Shown here piece after piece: positions 36,742-46,070 of a DNA stretch of 64,000 nucleotides. The notes beneath the pieces are model-generated. The model was not told the DNA's origin and did not search any database. It saw nothing but the letters and a program-made list of their open reading frames with translations. The translations under genes and the position numbers were made by a program. Position 1 is the first letter of the stretch, and each line of letters begins with the position of its first letter. This DNA is from Ignavibacteria bacterium (GTDB lineage Bacteria > Bacteroidota > Ignavibacteria > Kapaibacteriales > Kapaibacteriaceae): NCBI GenBank assembly GCA_013204605.1, contig JABMNI010000056.1, positions 1-64,000 of the forward strand, read 5' to 3'.

Positions 36742-38244
36742 ATGAACACCCTAGTAACAAAAAATGGTGAGTCGTTCTTGGTATCTGAAATTCCTTTTGT
36801 ACCATATCAAGAATTCACCGGCACCGTACTTGCACTTTTGCACGACTACAATAATCATGTGGTGCACTATATATCGTTGAAGTCCACCTCAGGAATTCTG
36901 CCAATTGTTATTTGCATTGCAAATGATGCAACGGCTGAAATTCATGTGGTTGGTTTTGAATACGATACCACAACCTTGCGTTCCATCGAGTCGATCACTC
37001 TGCATAACGCCGCTTTGCACATTTTTGAACGCGATCTCTGGGAACGTCATGGAATAGCATATCAAAATCATCCATGGCTAAAGCCAGTTAGGTTCCCGAA
37101 AAACAGTTCGCATGGACAGACGATAGATGATTACGCCTTCTTCCGTATAGAGGGTGGCGAGATTCACGAGGTTGGAGTTGGTCCAATACATGCCGGCGTA
37201 ATCGAACCGGGCCATTTCAGATTTCAATGCGTTGGTGAAGAGGTTGTTCACTTAGAAATCAAACTCGGATACCAACATCGTGGTGTAGAAGGTGAGTTTG
37301 TCAAGGCACGGAACGACGTTCAGCGTTCGGTTATTGCCGAATCCATTGCCGGCGACACTAGCATAGGCAATGCATGGGCGCATGCTATGTGTATGGAAGG
37401 GTTACGCGGAATCACGCCTGATCATTCCACGCAGGCCGATCGGACTATAGCGCTTGAACTAGAACGCATAGCAATTCACATGGGCGATCTCAGTGCGTTG
37501 AACACCGATGTTGCCTACCAACTTGGTAGCGCCGTATTTGGAACTCTTCGCACTCCCCTCATCAATTATTTCCAGCATTGGTGTGGAAACCGATTTGGTA
37601 AGGGGCTAATCCGGCCCGGCTATAATCGATTTGAACTTACTACTGCATTGCAAAATAGACTTTCGGAAATGCTTGATGATATTAACAAACAGTACACCGC
37701 CATGGCAGAGAAAATGTTTAACTCACCAAGTGTTGTTAATCGTTTTGAAGGTGTAGGCGCTGTGCCAGAAAACGTTGCGAGAAAAATAGGCGTGGTGGGA
37801 ATGCCGGCGCGTACCGCTGGAATTCTTCGCGATGTTCGAATCTCACATCCTTTTGGGGTGTATGGGAAAGCCCCTTACCCAGCCATACTGCTGCATACCG
37901 GCGATGTGTTGGCGCGCGCGAAATTGAGAAGGTTGGAGATTGATGCATCAATGGACTACATGCAAGGACTGTTGGCCGATCCGAGGTCTGCATACGAGGC
38001 GCGTCCGACGGTTAAAAAAATGCCGCCACGGAGTATGGTTATAAGTATGGTTGAAGCATGGCGGGGAGAGCTTGCTCACATTGTGCTGACAGATGAAGTG
38101 GGCGAGATTGAAATGGTGCGCGTGAAGGACCCATCAATGCATAACTGGTTTGCGTTGGCGCAGGCGCTGCGCAACACGCCAATATCAGATTTTCCAATCA
38201 ACAATAAAAGTTTTGATCTGTCCTACTGTGGACATGATTTGTGA
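36742..38244 (+). CDS. HyfG/NuoCD-like large subunit lacking Ni-binding L1/L2 Cys pairs (Ehr type)
   Basis: YQHRGVEGEFVKARNDVQRSVIAESIAGDTSIGNAWAHAMC; C-terminus FPINNKSFDLSYCGHDL. Confidence 0.8.
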   Translation: MNTLVTKNGESFLVSEIPFVPYQEFTGTVLALLHDYNNHVVHYISLKSTSGILPIVICIANDATAEIHVVGFEYDTTTLRSIESITLHNAALHIFERDLWERHGIAYQNHPWLKPVRFPKNSSHGQTIDDYAFFRIEGGEIHEVGVGPIHAGVIEPGHFRFQCVGEEVVHLEIKLGYQHRGVEGEFVKARNDVQRSVIAESIAGDTSIGNAWAHAMCMEGLRGITPDHSTQADRTIALELERIAIHMGDLSALNTDVAYQLGSAVFGTLRTPLINYFQHWCGNRFGKGLIRPGYNRFELTTALQNRLSEMLDDINKQYTAMAEKMFNSPSVVNRFEGVGAVPENVARKIGVVGMPARTAGILRDVRISHPFGVYGKAPYPAILLHTGDVLARAKLRRLEIDASMDYMQGLLADPRSAYEARPTVKKMPPRSMVISMVEAWRGELAHIVLTDEVGEIEMVRVKDPSMHNWFALAQALRNTPISDFPINNKSFDLSYCGHDL

Positions 38245-38250
38245 GGCACC

Positions 38251-39021
38251 ATGATTGAGTCAATAAAAATATTACGTCGTCAAGGCAAACAAACAATTCC
38301 TGATGTAACCAACGTTACGCTGCCAGGCGTGTTTAGAGGTATTCCGATTATTCAAGACAAGCCCTGTGCCGATGGGTGTTCCGCGTGCATTGAGCAGTGT
38401 CCGACGGATGCGATTCTGTTGGACGTGAACGGACGCATTTCCATCGACATGGGCAAGTGTGTGTTTTGCGGAGAGTGTGCCGAGGTGTGTCCGTCGGATA
38501 AAATTTCGTTCTCCAAGAACCATTTAAACGCAACCACAACGCGCAAGAATCTTGTAATTGCTCAGGGCATGCCGGCCGAAGTGAAGTTTGATGCCGATGC
38601 TATTCGAAAAGAAATTCAAACGGTGTTTCACAAATCATTGAAGCTGCGCCAAGTATCGGCGGCGGGATGCAATGCCTGCGAGTTGGAGTTGAATGCATGT
38701 GGCAATGCAAACTTCGATATGGGCAGGTTTGGAATAGAGTTTGTTGCATCGCCGCGGCATGCCGATGGAATTGTAATTACCGGCCCAATCTCTACTAACA
38801 TGTCGGCCGCAATGCAGATATGCCACGAGGCCGTTCCGCATCCAAAAATTATTGTCCTCACCGGCGCTTGCGCAATTAGTGGCGGCATCTTCGAAAAATC
38901 TGAAGTACTTCAACGCCAATATGTAGAAGAAGTTGGAGTGGATTTGTACGTGCCCGGTTGCCCTCCGCACCCGCTTACATTTATCAATGGAATTTTACAG
39001 TTAATAAGAAAGCGAAATTAA
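38251..39021 (+). CDS. Two-[4Fe-4S] ferredoxin + NuoB/HyfI-like small subunit fusion
   Basis: CADGCSACIEQCPTDAI, CVFCGECAEVCPSD, GCNACELELNACG, PGCPPHPLTFINGIL. Confidence 0.88.
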   Translation: MIESIKILRRQGKQTIPDVTNVTLPGVFRGIPIIQDKPCADGCSACIEQCPTDAILLDVNGRISIDMGKCVFCGECAEVCPSDKISFSKNHLNATTTRKNLVIAQGMPAEVKFDADAIRKEIQTVFHKSLKLRQVSAAGCNACELELNACGNANFDMGRFGIEFVASPRHADGIVITGPISTNMSAAMQICHEAVPHPKIIVLTGACAISGGIFEKSEVLQRQYVEEVGVDLYVPGCPPHPLTFINGILQLIRKRN

Positions 39022-40629
39022 ATGAGTACCGAAAAACTCACCTTTATGAATAGTTGGAAAACCGATGCACTGTCTGGTTTTCTGGTATTCTTAATTGCAC
39101 TCCCACTTTGTTTAGGAATTTCTGCAGCCTCTGGGTTTCCTCCCGTAGCAGGAATTCTTACGGCTATTGTAGGGGGCTTGGTGGTATCGTTCTTCACCGG
39201 TTCCGAACTAACAATTAAGGGTCCGGCAGCCGGCCTGATTGTTATTGCGTTAGGAGCCGTGCAAGAGTTGGGTCACGGAGATGCGATGCTGGGTTACAAA
39301 CTAACCCTTGCCGTTATTGTTGTGGCAGGAATTGTTCAGATCGGATTTGGAATTATTAAGTCGGGCGTGCTCGGCGACTTCTTTCCTACTTCGGCAGTAC
39401 ACGGAATGTTGGCGGCTATTGGAATTATCATCATCACAAAACAAGCTCATGTGTTGCTAGGTGTGAAGCCGGTAAGCAAGGAACTCTTCGGACAAATTGC
39501 CGAGATTCCGCATAGCTTTAGCGTGATGAATCCGGAGATAGCAATCATTGGAATTCTGAGTTTGGTGATACTATTTGGATTGCCCCTTTTCAAAAATAAA
39601 TATGTGAAAATGGTGCCGGGTCCGATGGTTGTGTTGCTCATCGCCGTACCACTTGGAATGTATTTCGATCTTGGACACGAGCACACGTATCTGTTCTTGG
39701 ATCATCATCAGTATGCGTTGGGTCCAAAGTTTTTAGTCACCCTTCCAGCACAACTATCCTCCGCCATAACCTTCCCCGATTTCTCGCAACTGTTTAGTGC
39801 TACCTCAATTAAGTACATCGTGATGTTTGCGCTGGTGGGAAGTATCGAGAGTCTGCTGAGTGCAAAGGCCGTCGATTCACTAGATAAATTCAAGCGCAAG
39901 TCGAATTTGAACAAAGACATGGTGGCGGTTGGAATTGGAAATACTATTAGTGGATTGATAGGGGGCTTACCCATGATCTCGGAGATCGTGCGTAGTTCCG
40001 CTAATGCAAACAACGGTGCTCGCACGCGCTGGGCAAACTTTTTTCACGGTGGATTTTTATTGTTGTTTGTTGCGTTGGTGCCCGATCTCATCCATCAAAT
40101 ACCACTAGCAGCGCTGGCTGCCATGCTTGTCTACACAGGGTTCCGATTAGCATCGCCATTGGAGTTTATTAAAACTTATCGCATTGGAAAAGAGCAACTT
40201 CTAATTTTCCTAATTACGGTGGTAACAACCTTGGCAACCGACCTGTTAATTGGTGTTGGAGCTGGAATAGTTACCAAGATGGTGTTACATTTGTTTAACG
40301 GTGTTCCCGTTAGATGGTTCTTTACGCCGTTCTTGACCATCCAAAAAAATGCTGACGGAGCGTATGAAGTTGACGTGAAACACTCTGCGATTTTTGCAAA
40401 TTTCATCGGACTTAAAAAACGACTCGAGTCGTTGGAATCGTCACACACCGTAATTTTGAACTTCTCCAACACAAAACTTGTCGACCACACCGTTATGCAC
40501 AACATCGAAGTACTGCAAATGGATTTTGCGCGAAAGGGTAGGACGCTCACAGTGATCGGCTTGGAGAATCACGTTGCTTCGTCGGATCATCCAACGTCGG
40601 CACGTAAACTTGCGAGCAAGACAACGTAA
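39022..40629 (+). CDS. SulP-family transporter (possible bicarbonate transporter)
   Basis: FLVFLIALPLCLGISAASGFPPVAGILTAIVGGLVVSFF; C-terminal STAS-like segment; starts 1 bp after the Ehr small subunit ORF. Confidence 0.88.
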   Translation: MSTEKLTFMNSWKTDALSGFLVFLIALPLCLGISAASGFPPVAGILTAIVGGLVVSFFTGSELTIKGPAAGLIVIALGAVQELGHGDAMLGYKLTLAVIVVAGIVQIGFGIIKSGVLGDFFPTSAVHGMLAAIGIIIITKQAHVLLGVKPVSKELFGQIAEIPHSFSVMNPEIAIIGILSLVILFGLPLFKNKYVKMVPGPMVVLLIAVPLGMYFDLGHEHTYLFLDHHQYALGPKFLVTLPAQLSSAITFPDFSQLFSATSIKYIVMFALVGSIESLLSAKAVDSLDKFKRKSNLNKDMVAVGIGNTISGLIGGLPMISEIVRSSANANNGARTRWANFFHGGFLLLFVALVPDLIHQIPLAALAAMLVYTGFRLASPLEFIKTYRIGKEQLLIFLITVVTTLATDLLIGVGAGIVTKMVLHLFNGVPVRWFFTPFLTIQKNADGAYEVDVKHSAIFANFIGLKKRLESLESSHTVILNFSNTKLVDHTVMHNIEVLQMDFARKGRTLTVIGLENHVASSDHPTSARKLASKTT

Positions 40630-40678
40630 AACTCCCAGGCAACATTTGCCAAAAGAAAACATCAGGAGCGTTAGTAAA

Positions 40679-42013
40679 ATGAAATTCAGTTCAATTCTTC
40701 AAGTGGTAGTTGTTTGTATGGCCTTGGTATGCGTGGGCCAGCAGGTTCGGGCACAGGATGCGCGGATCAATTTGGATTCGAGCGGATCGAAGTATGTGAA
40801 ATTCAATTTCCTGAACCAGGTGTGGCTGCGGTATAACCAGAGCAATCCAGGCACCACGGTTGGCAATGAGACAGCGGATAATACCGTCGATATCGGGCTG
40901 CGCAGAACACGACTGGTAATTCAGTCTCAGATAAATGATCGCACCTATATGTTCTTCCAAATTGGTATGAACAACTTCAACTCCGCCTATGCAATTGGAG
41001 GCAATCGGAAGAACGCAATATTCATTCACGATGCGTTGGCCGAATATCGAGTGTCTGACAATCGCGAGTTAATACTAGGTGGTGGACTCACTATTGCAAA
41101 CGGGCTTTCCAGATTTAGTCAGCCGTCAGTAGGAACTATAATGACTACCGATGTTCCCGTTACGGCCCAAGCAACGGTGGATCAAACCGACGAATTTTCG
41201 CGCAAACTTTCCGTGTTTGCACGAGGTCAAGTAGGACCCATCGATTACCGCGTTTGTTTGTCTGATCCATTTCCAATAACATCAAATGGCACCCAGCCCC
41301 CTTCAATAAATACGTACAGTCAATTCACGCCCATGGGCCACAGTCTGCAGCAACAAGCGTACGTTGCGTGGCAGTTTTTCGATCACGAACCGCACACCAC
41401 ACCATACATGACGGGCACGTATCTCGGGGAACGAAAAGTGTTCAACATTGCGGGCGGCGTGGTGCGTCAACCGCGCGCCATGTGGCGTCTGGGGAACAAT
41501 GCCGACACCGTCTACGAAGACATGACCCTAGCCTGCATCGAATCATTCTACGACGCACCAATATCCACCGACGGCGTCGCCCTCTCCGCCTACGCGGGCT
41601 TTTTCCACTACAACTACGGTCAGAACTATCTCCGCTTCAACGGTCTCATGAACCCCGCCACCGGCACATCCAGTACTGTTGGCATGCAGGGGGCTGGCCC
41701 AACGCACGGAAACGCATATCCAATGTTCGGAACTGGAAATGCAGTGTACACACAGTGTGGTCTGTACGTTCCCAGTGCAATTGGAAGCGCCGGATTGCTG
41801 CCATACGCATCACTATTCTACGCCAACTGGGATCGGGTAACTTTACCCACTGCCGTTGTGAGTGTGGGTTGTTCGGTGCTGTTGGACAAGCACCGCTCCA
41901 AAATTTCATTGGACCTACAAAACCGTCCAACGTACACCACCAACACCGTCGGCACCATCCTTACGGGTGACCGCAAAACGCAGGTAACGGTACAGTACCA
42001 GGTTATGCTTTAG
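40679..42013 (+). CDS. Outer-membrane porin-like protein
   Basis: Signal peptide; FLNQVWLRYNQSNPGT..RRTRLVIQSQINDRTYMFFQIGMNNF. Confidence 0.65.
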   Translation: MKFSSILQVVVVCMALVCVGQQVRAQDARINLDSSGSKYVKFNFLNQVWLRYNQSNPGTTVGNETADNTVDIGLRRTRLVIQSQINDRTYMFFQIGMNNFNSAYAIGGNRKNAIFIHDALAEYRVSDNRELILGGGLTIANGLSRFSQPSVGTIMTTDVPVTAQATVDQTDEFSRKLSVFARGQVGPIDYRVCLSDPFPITSNGTQPPSINTYSQFTPMGHSLQQQAYVAWQFFDHEPHTTPYMTGTYLGERKVFNIAGGVVRQPRAMWRLGNNADTVYEDMTLACIESFYDAPISTDGVALSAYAGFFHYNYGQNYLRFNGLMNPATGTSSTVGMQGAGPTHGNAYPMFGTGNAVYTQCGLYVPSAIGSAGLLPYASLFYANWDRVTLPTAVVSVGCSVLLDKHRSKISLDLQNRPTYTTNTVGTILTGDRKTQVTVQYQVML

Positions 42014-42018
42014 CACGA

Positions 42019-42054
42019 TGTGCGACACGTTGTGCGACACGTTGTGCGACACAC
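42019..42054. repeat. Three 12-bp units TGTGCGACACGT
   Basis: Direct reading. Confidence 0.95.
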
Positions 42055-42062
42055 GAGTGTTC

Positions 42063-42446
42063 TTACAAATCCAGAATTGTTAGGTCTGTGCGAACGTTGC
42101 CAGTATTGATTGTGGTGGCGGGCTCGAATAACATTATCCAGGCTTCGGTTTTGGCAACGGGGCGGTGCTCGACGCCGCGGGGGACAACGCAATAGTCGCC
42201 CTCGGAAAGTTCGATTGTGGTGTCGCGGAATTCAATAATCATGGAGCCCCTTACCACATAAAACATTTCATCTTCATCGGCATGGTTGTGCCAGACAAAC
42301 TCACCAAGAATTTTGGCAACTCTAACGTGTTGGTTGTTGAGCGTTGCAATTACGTGGGGCCGCCAATGAGCACTAATTTGGTCGAATTGCGCGTGTACAT
42401 TTCCCGTGTTGATGGAGGGGGCGGAGTTGGAATCTGGTTGTAGCAT
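42063..42446 (-). CDS. Cupin-domain protein
   Basis: FVWHNHADEDEMFYVVRGSMIIEF..LSEGDYCVVPRGVEHRP. Confidence 0.88.
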   Translation of the reverse strand: MLQPDSNSAPSINTGNVHAQFDQISAHWRPHVIATLNNQHVRVAKILGEFVWHNHADEDEMFYVVRGSMIIEFRDTTIELSEGDYCVVPRGVEHRPVAKTEAWIMLFEPATTINTGNVRTDLTILDL

Positions 42447-42663
42447 ATTCAGCTAAATAATATTTTCAAAAGTGATTCTAATAATCGGAATATGTAATGT
42501 CTCAGTCAGGTACTGGCGAAGCCCAAATTTGCGTACATGCAATTGGATGCTAGAAGTTTGCGTTGAACCGCAAATTCCGGATTCGAAACTGCCCTAGGTT
42601 TTGAATCTGTTGTCCGTCTCGAAAATATTACCTGCGTAACAACTACTTGACGGTAGTAAAAAT

Positions 42664-42906
42664 TCAGTGTAAGAACTCGGAATTAGCTGATAAAGTTTTG
42701 GAGATATTCTTTACGGCTTGCTGAGCTTCGACGTCCGAAATTTCGTGCTTCTGCAAAGCCCGTTTAATAATTTTTACCTGCTTGTTGTATGCGTTGCAAA
42801 TCTTGCACAACATGGTGTGCATCTTAACGCCAAGTTTTTCGCGCAACGTTAACGGCCGAATGTCGGCAGTGGTTAGTAGTTCTATGGTTTCTTTACAGGT
42901 GTACAT
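42664..42906 (-). CDS. Small Cys-containing putative anti-sigma factor
   Basis: Overlaps the ECF sigma 3' end; CKE..H.MLCKIC zinc-finger-like spacing. Confidence 0.6.
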   Translation of the reverse strand: MYTCKETIELLTTADIRPLTLREKLGVKMHTMLCKICNAYNKQVKIIKRALQKHEISDVEAQQAVKNISKTLSANSEFLH

Positions 42907-43450
42907 CTAGGCATTTTCTGAGCTTAAGGCGGGCGCGGTGAAGTAACACCCACATGTTCGACGCGGTAATGTTTAATTCCTGACGGATTTCTTCGGAGTC
43001 GGCACTATCAACATACGTCAGCACAAAAACCGACTTCTGAACGGGGGGGAGTTTGTCCAGACATCCTTGAAGGATGTTGTTGAATTCTTGGTTCTCAATA
43101 TCATCCGAAGGTGAATGCGTCCACGGCTTAGGCGCCGCCGTTGGCAGCCAATGCCCAGCAGCGTCGAAGAACGAAATCTCTTCTTGCGATTCTTCGTTGA
43201 TTATCGAAACCGTGTCACGCCGTTTACGAACGAGATCGATTATTCTACTTCTGACAATCAGATACAACCAGTTCCGCTCACTGATATCGCCACGGTACGT
43301 TTCACGATTGCGCCATGCTGTCAAAAAGGCCTCCTGTACCACATCCTCGGCATCTTCCGTATTCCGCAATCGCTGCATAGCATACCGAAAGAGTTCTTTT
43401 CCGTACGTCTCTATCCAACTCTCCGGCTGCAGCGTGTGCGAGGGCTTCAT
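42893..43450 (-). CDS. ECF-type RNA polymerase sigma factor
   Basis: RLRNTEDAEDVVQEAFLTAWRNRETYRGD, LPPVQKSVFVLTYVDSADSEEIRQELNITASNMWVLLHRARLKLRKCL. Confidence 0.93.
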   Translation of the reverse strand: MKPSHTLQPESWIETYGKELFRYAMQRLRNTEDAEDVVQEAFLTAWRNRETYRGDISERNWLYLIVRSRIIDLVRKRRDTVSIINEESQEEISFFDAAGHWLPTAAPKPWTHSPSDDIENQEFNNILQGCLDKLPPVQKSVFVLTYVDSADSEEIRQELNITASNMWVLLHRARLKLRKCLDVHL

Positions 43451-43497
43451 ACGTAAAAGTGCAAATCTATTCTGTCTTTTTGAAAGGGGCTTTGTGG

Positions 43498-44463
43498 TTA
43501 TACCGCAGGGGCGCCGTAATGTGTTTGCGATGCGTCGGCCTGCGATGATTCAGCGTCTGATTGCATTGCAGAGGCCTGAGATTTCAGCGCAGACGCTGCC
43601 TGTTGCTCCCTGGCAATACGAGCCAACCGTAAGCTCTTGGTCCGCATTTTTGGAATGAACGCCCCAAGAAAATAGTTGCGTGTTATGTACCACCAAAAGC
43701 TGCGCTCGATTAACACGGGGTTAATTTTATGGGTAACTGCTGCATGCAGTTCCGGTGCCTTACTCCAATGACTCCCAGCCTTATCGTGGTGGACAGTGTG
43801 ATAGCCATTGTTAAATAACATCACGTTTAGAAATCCAACAAAATTCCGAGAGTGATCGATGGCGGATTCTTCATCTGCATGAACGTGCTGCACGTAGTTA
43901 AACACTAGCACGGCAAAAAGTCCAAGCTGCTGCGGAATAATGATGTACAGAATTGCTTTCTGCCAATCCAATATTAAGCCCCCTACAATCCATACAGCCA
44001 AAGCCACATATTGAAAAGTACACAGCCAAAAACCACGTCTGTTTTTCGCCCACAAATTTTTCAGAAAATCGCGAATGGGTTTCTGCTGGTAGTACGAACT
44101 CATGGTGGGGTAGAACAGAATCATGAGCAGATGGTTGTGTTCCGTCAAGCGGTACGTGAGGGTGTAATCGCCTTCCTTGTTGTTCAAGTTGTGGTGATTC
44201 ATGTTGTGCGTTGGCACCCACGCGAACGCCGGAAAGCCGTAAAATATTGTCAGCCAATAATCAACAATATTATTGAGACCCTTCTTCTTGAAGATGGGTA
44301 AGTGATTGTGGTTGTGGGCTATAACCGTTACAGCCACAGACAAGAACAGATAGAAAAACCAAACGAATGGATTCCAATCAAGTACTGTCCACTGAAGTAT
44401 AAAAACCGCAGTAGTAACCACCATATAGGCTATGGTGCGTCGGTCTGCTTTGTGCCTGAGTAA
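43498..44463 (-). CDS. Membrane fatty-acid desaturase-like protein
   Basis: His boxes HNHNHLP, HNMNHHNLN, HTVHH. Confidence 0.88.
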   Translation of the reverse strand, partial: LLRHKADRRTIAYMVVTTAVFILQWTVLDWNPFVWFFYLFLSVAVTVIAHNHNHLPIFKKKGLNNIVDYWLTIFYGFPAFAWVPTHNMNHHNLNNKEGDYTLTYRLTEHNHLLMILFYPTMSSYYQQKPIRDFLKNLWAKNRRGFWLCTFQYVALAVWIVGGLILDWQKAILYIIIPQQLGLFAVLVFNYVQHVHADEESAIDHSRNFVGFLNVMLFNNGYHTVHHDKAGSHWSKAPELHAAVTHKINPVLIERSFWWYITRNYFLGAFIPKMRTKSLRLARIAREQQAASALKSQASAMQSDAESSQADASQTHYGAPAV

Positions 44464-44542
44464 CATTTCAATTTCCTTTATTCCGTATAGGTGCAATTTA
44501 CGGAATTCACGACTAAGGATTGATCTACAGAAGTAAGGCAAT

Positions 44543-44559
44543 GTTAGCTACCAGCTAAC
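44543..44559. promoter_or_regulatory. Palindrome GTTAGCT-ACC-AGCTAAC in divergent desaturase/crtI region
   Basis: Perfect 7-bp arms; TAATTTTG (-7-like) at 44571-44578. Confidence 0.55.
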
Positions 44560-44582
44560 TCATTAACTCGTAATTTTGCGTT

Positions 44583-46070
44583 ATGAAAAAAGTGATTGTG
44601 ATTGGCGGAGGTTTTGGTGGGTTGGCCGAGGCGATTAGATTACAGGCTAGAGGTTATGCTGTAACTATACTTGAAAAACGTGACCAGGTGGGTGGAAGAG
44701 CCTATCAACTGAAGAAGAACGGATATACGTTCGACATGGGGCCATCATTAATAACGGCTCCTGATATTATTGAGAGTGTGTTCTTGGCAGCTGGAAAGAA
44801 GAGTGCCGATTACATCGAGGTTGAGAAGTTAGATCCGTTCTACCGAATTTACTTTCACGACGGCGCCTATATGGATTATACCGGCGACAGTGAGAAGATG
44901 AAGGCAGAGATGGCAAAGTTCAGCACAGCAGATGCCAACAACTACGATGCCTTTATGAAGGCAGTGAAGCCTATTTACGATGCCGTGATCACCGAGGGGC
45001 TAGGTTCCACAATGTTTGCCGATTGGTCAGGATTTATGAAATTCGTTCCCCGGGCATTGAAGCTGGGCGGACTTACACCAGTGTACAAATTCGCCTCGAA
45101 ATATTTTTCGCACGAATACAATAGGTTCGCGTTCTCCTTTCATCCACTTTTCATAGGTGGCTCACCTTTTCGTGCTCCCAGCATTTATATCATGATTCCG
45201 TATCTGGAGAAAAACGGTGGAGTGTGGTATGCGAAAGGTGGAATGTACAGTTTGGTTAAGGCTTTCTTACAAGTTTTTACCGAGTTGGGTGGTATCGTGC
45301 GCACGAATTCCGATGTAACCAATATTCAGGTTACAAACGGAAGGGCAACCGGCGTCTTTATCGGGTCTGAATTTCATAGTGCCGACGCAGTTGTGTGCAA
45401 TTCCGATGTTCCGTTTACTTATCTCAACTTGATAGATGAAAAGAATCGGAAAAAGTGGACCGATAAACGCGTGAAACGATTGCACATGACCATGAGTTGT
45501 TACCTGCTCTACATTGGTACGAATAAGCAGTTCCCTGAACTCAAACACCATACGCTAATTTTAAGCGAGCGATATAAAGAGCTTGTGAAAGACATTTTTG
45601 ACCGCAAGGTACTGCCAGAAGATTTCTCAATTTATTTACACGTTCCAACCCGATCCGATTCAACCATGGCGCCTCCCGGATGCGAAAGTATGTATCTGTT
45701 GGTACCAGTGCCGCACCTTGGTGCAGACGTAGACTGGAAAAAAATGGGTCCCGTGTTTTTGGAAAAAATTCTCAACTTTTTGGAAAAAGATTTTGGGATG
45801 AAGGGGCTCAGAGATTCTATTGAAGTTCTGGAGCAATTCACCCCATTAGATTTTGAAAGCGAGCTAAGCTCATACATGGGCAGTGCTTTTGCAATAGAGC
45901 CCCGACTTTCTCAAAGTGCCTTGTTCCGACCTCATAACCGTGATCAAGACATTGAACGACTTTATTTTGTTGGTGCCGGAACACACCCCGGAGGAGGCGT
46001 TCCAGGTGTTTTACTATCTGCAGAAGCAACAGAAAAATGTGTGGTTGAAGACCTAGGATCCGCAGTGTGA
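44583..46070 (+). CDS. crtI: Phytoene desaturase
   Basis: VIGGGFGGLAEAIRLQARGYAVTILEKRDQVGGRAY; FVGAGTHPGGGVPGVLLSA. Confidence 0.94.
   Translation: MKKVIVIGGGFGGLAEAIRLQARGYAVTILEKRDQVGGRAYQLKKNGYTFDMGPSLITAPDIIESVFLAAGKKSADYIEVEKLDPFYRIYFHDGAYMDYTGDSEKMKAEMAKFSTADANNYDAFMKAVKPIYDAVITEGLGSTMFADWSGFMKFVPRALKLGGLTPVYKFASKYFSHEYNRFAFSFHPLFIGGSPFRAPSIYIMIPYLEKNGGVWYAKGGMYSLVKAFLQVFTELGGIVRTNSDVTNIQVTNGRATGVFIGSEFHSADAVVCNSDVPFTYLNLIDEKNRKKWTDKRVKRLHMTMSCYLLYIGTNKQFPELKHHTLILSERYKELVKDIFDRKVLPEDFSIYLHVPTRSDSTMAPPGCESMYLLVPVPHLGADVDWKKMGPVFLEKILNFLEKDFGMKGLRDSIEVLEQFTPLDFESELSSYMGSAFAIEPRLSQSALFRPHNRDQDIERLYFVGAGTHPGGGVPGVLLSAEATEKCVVEDLGSAV

Noticed and set aside
31777-39021. Functional [NiFe] group 4 hydrogenase or formate hydrogenlyase
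   Set aside because: Large subunit lacks recognisable L1/L2 CxxC motifs, and no maturation genes lie in the window.
42019-42446. Cupin gene as part of the carotenoid pathway
   Set aside because: No functional link beyond proximity. Generic cupin.
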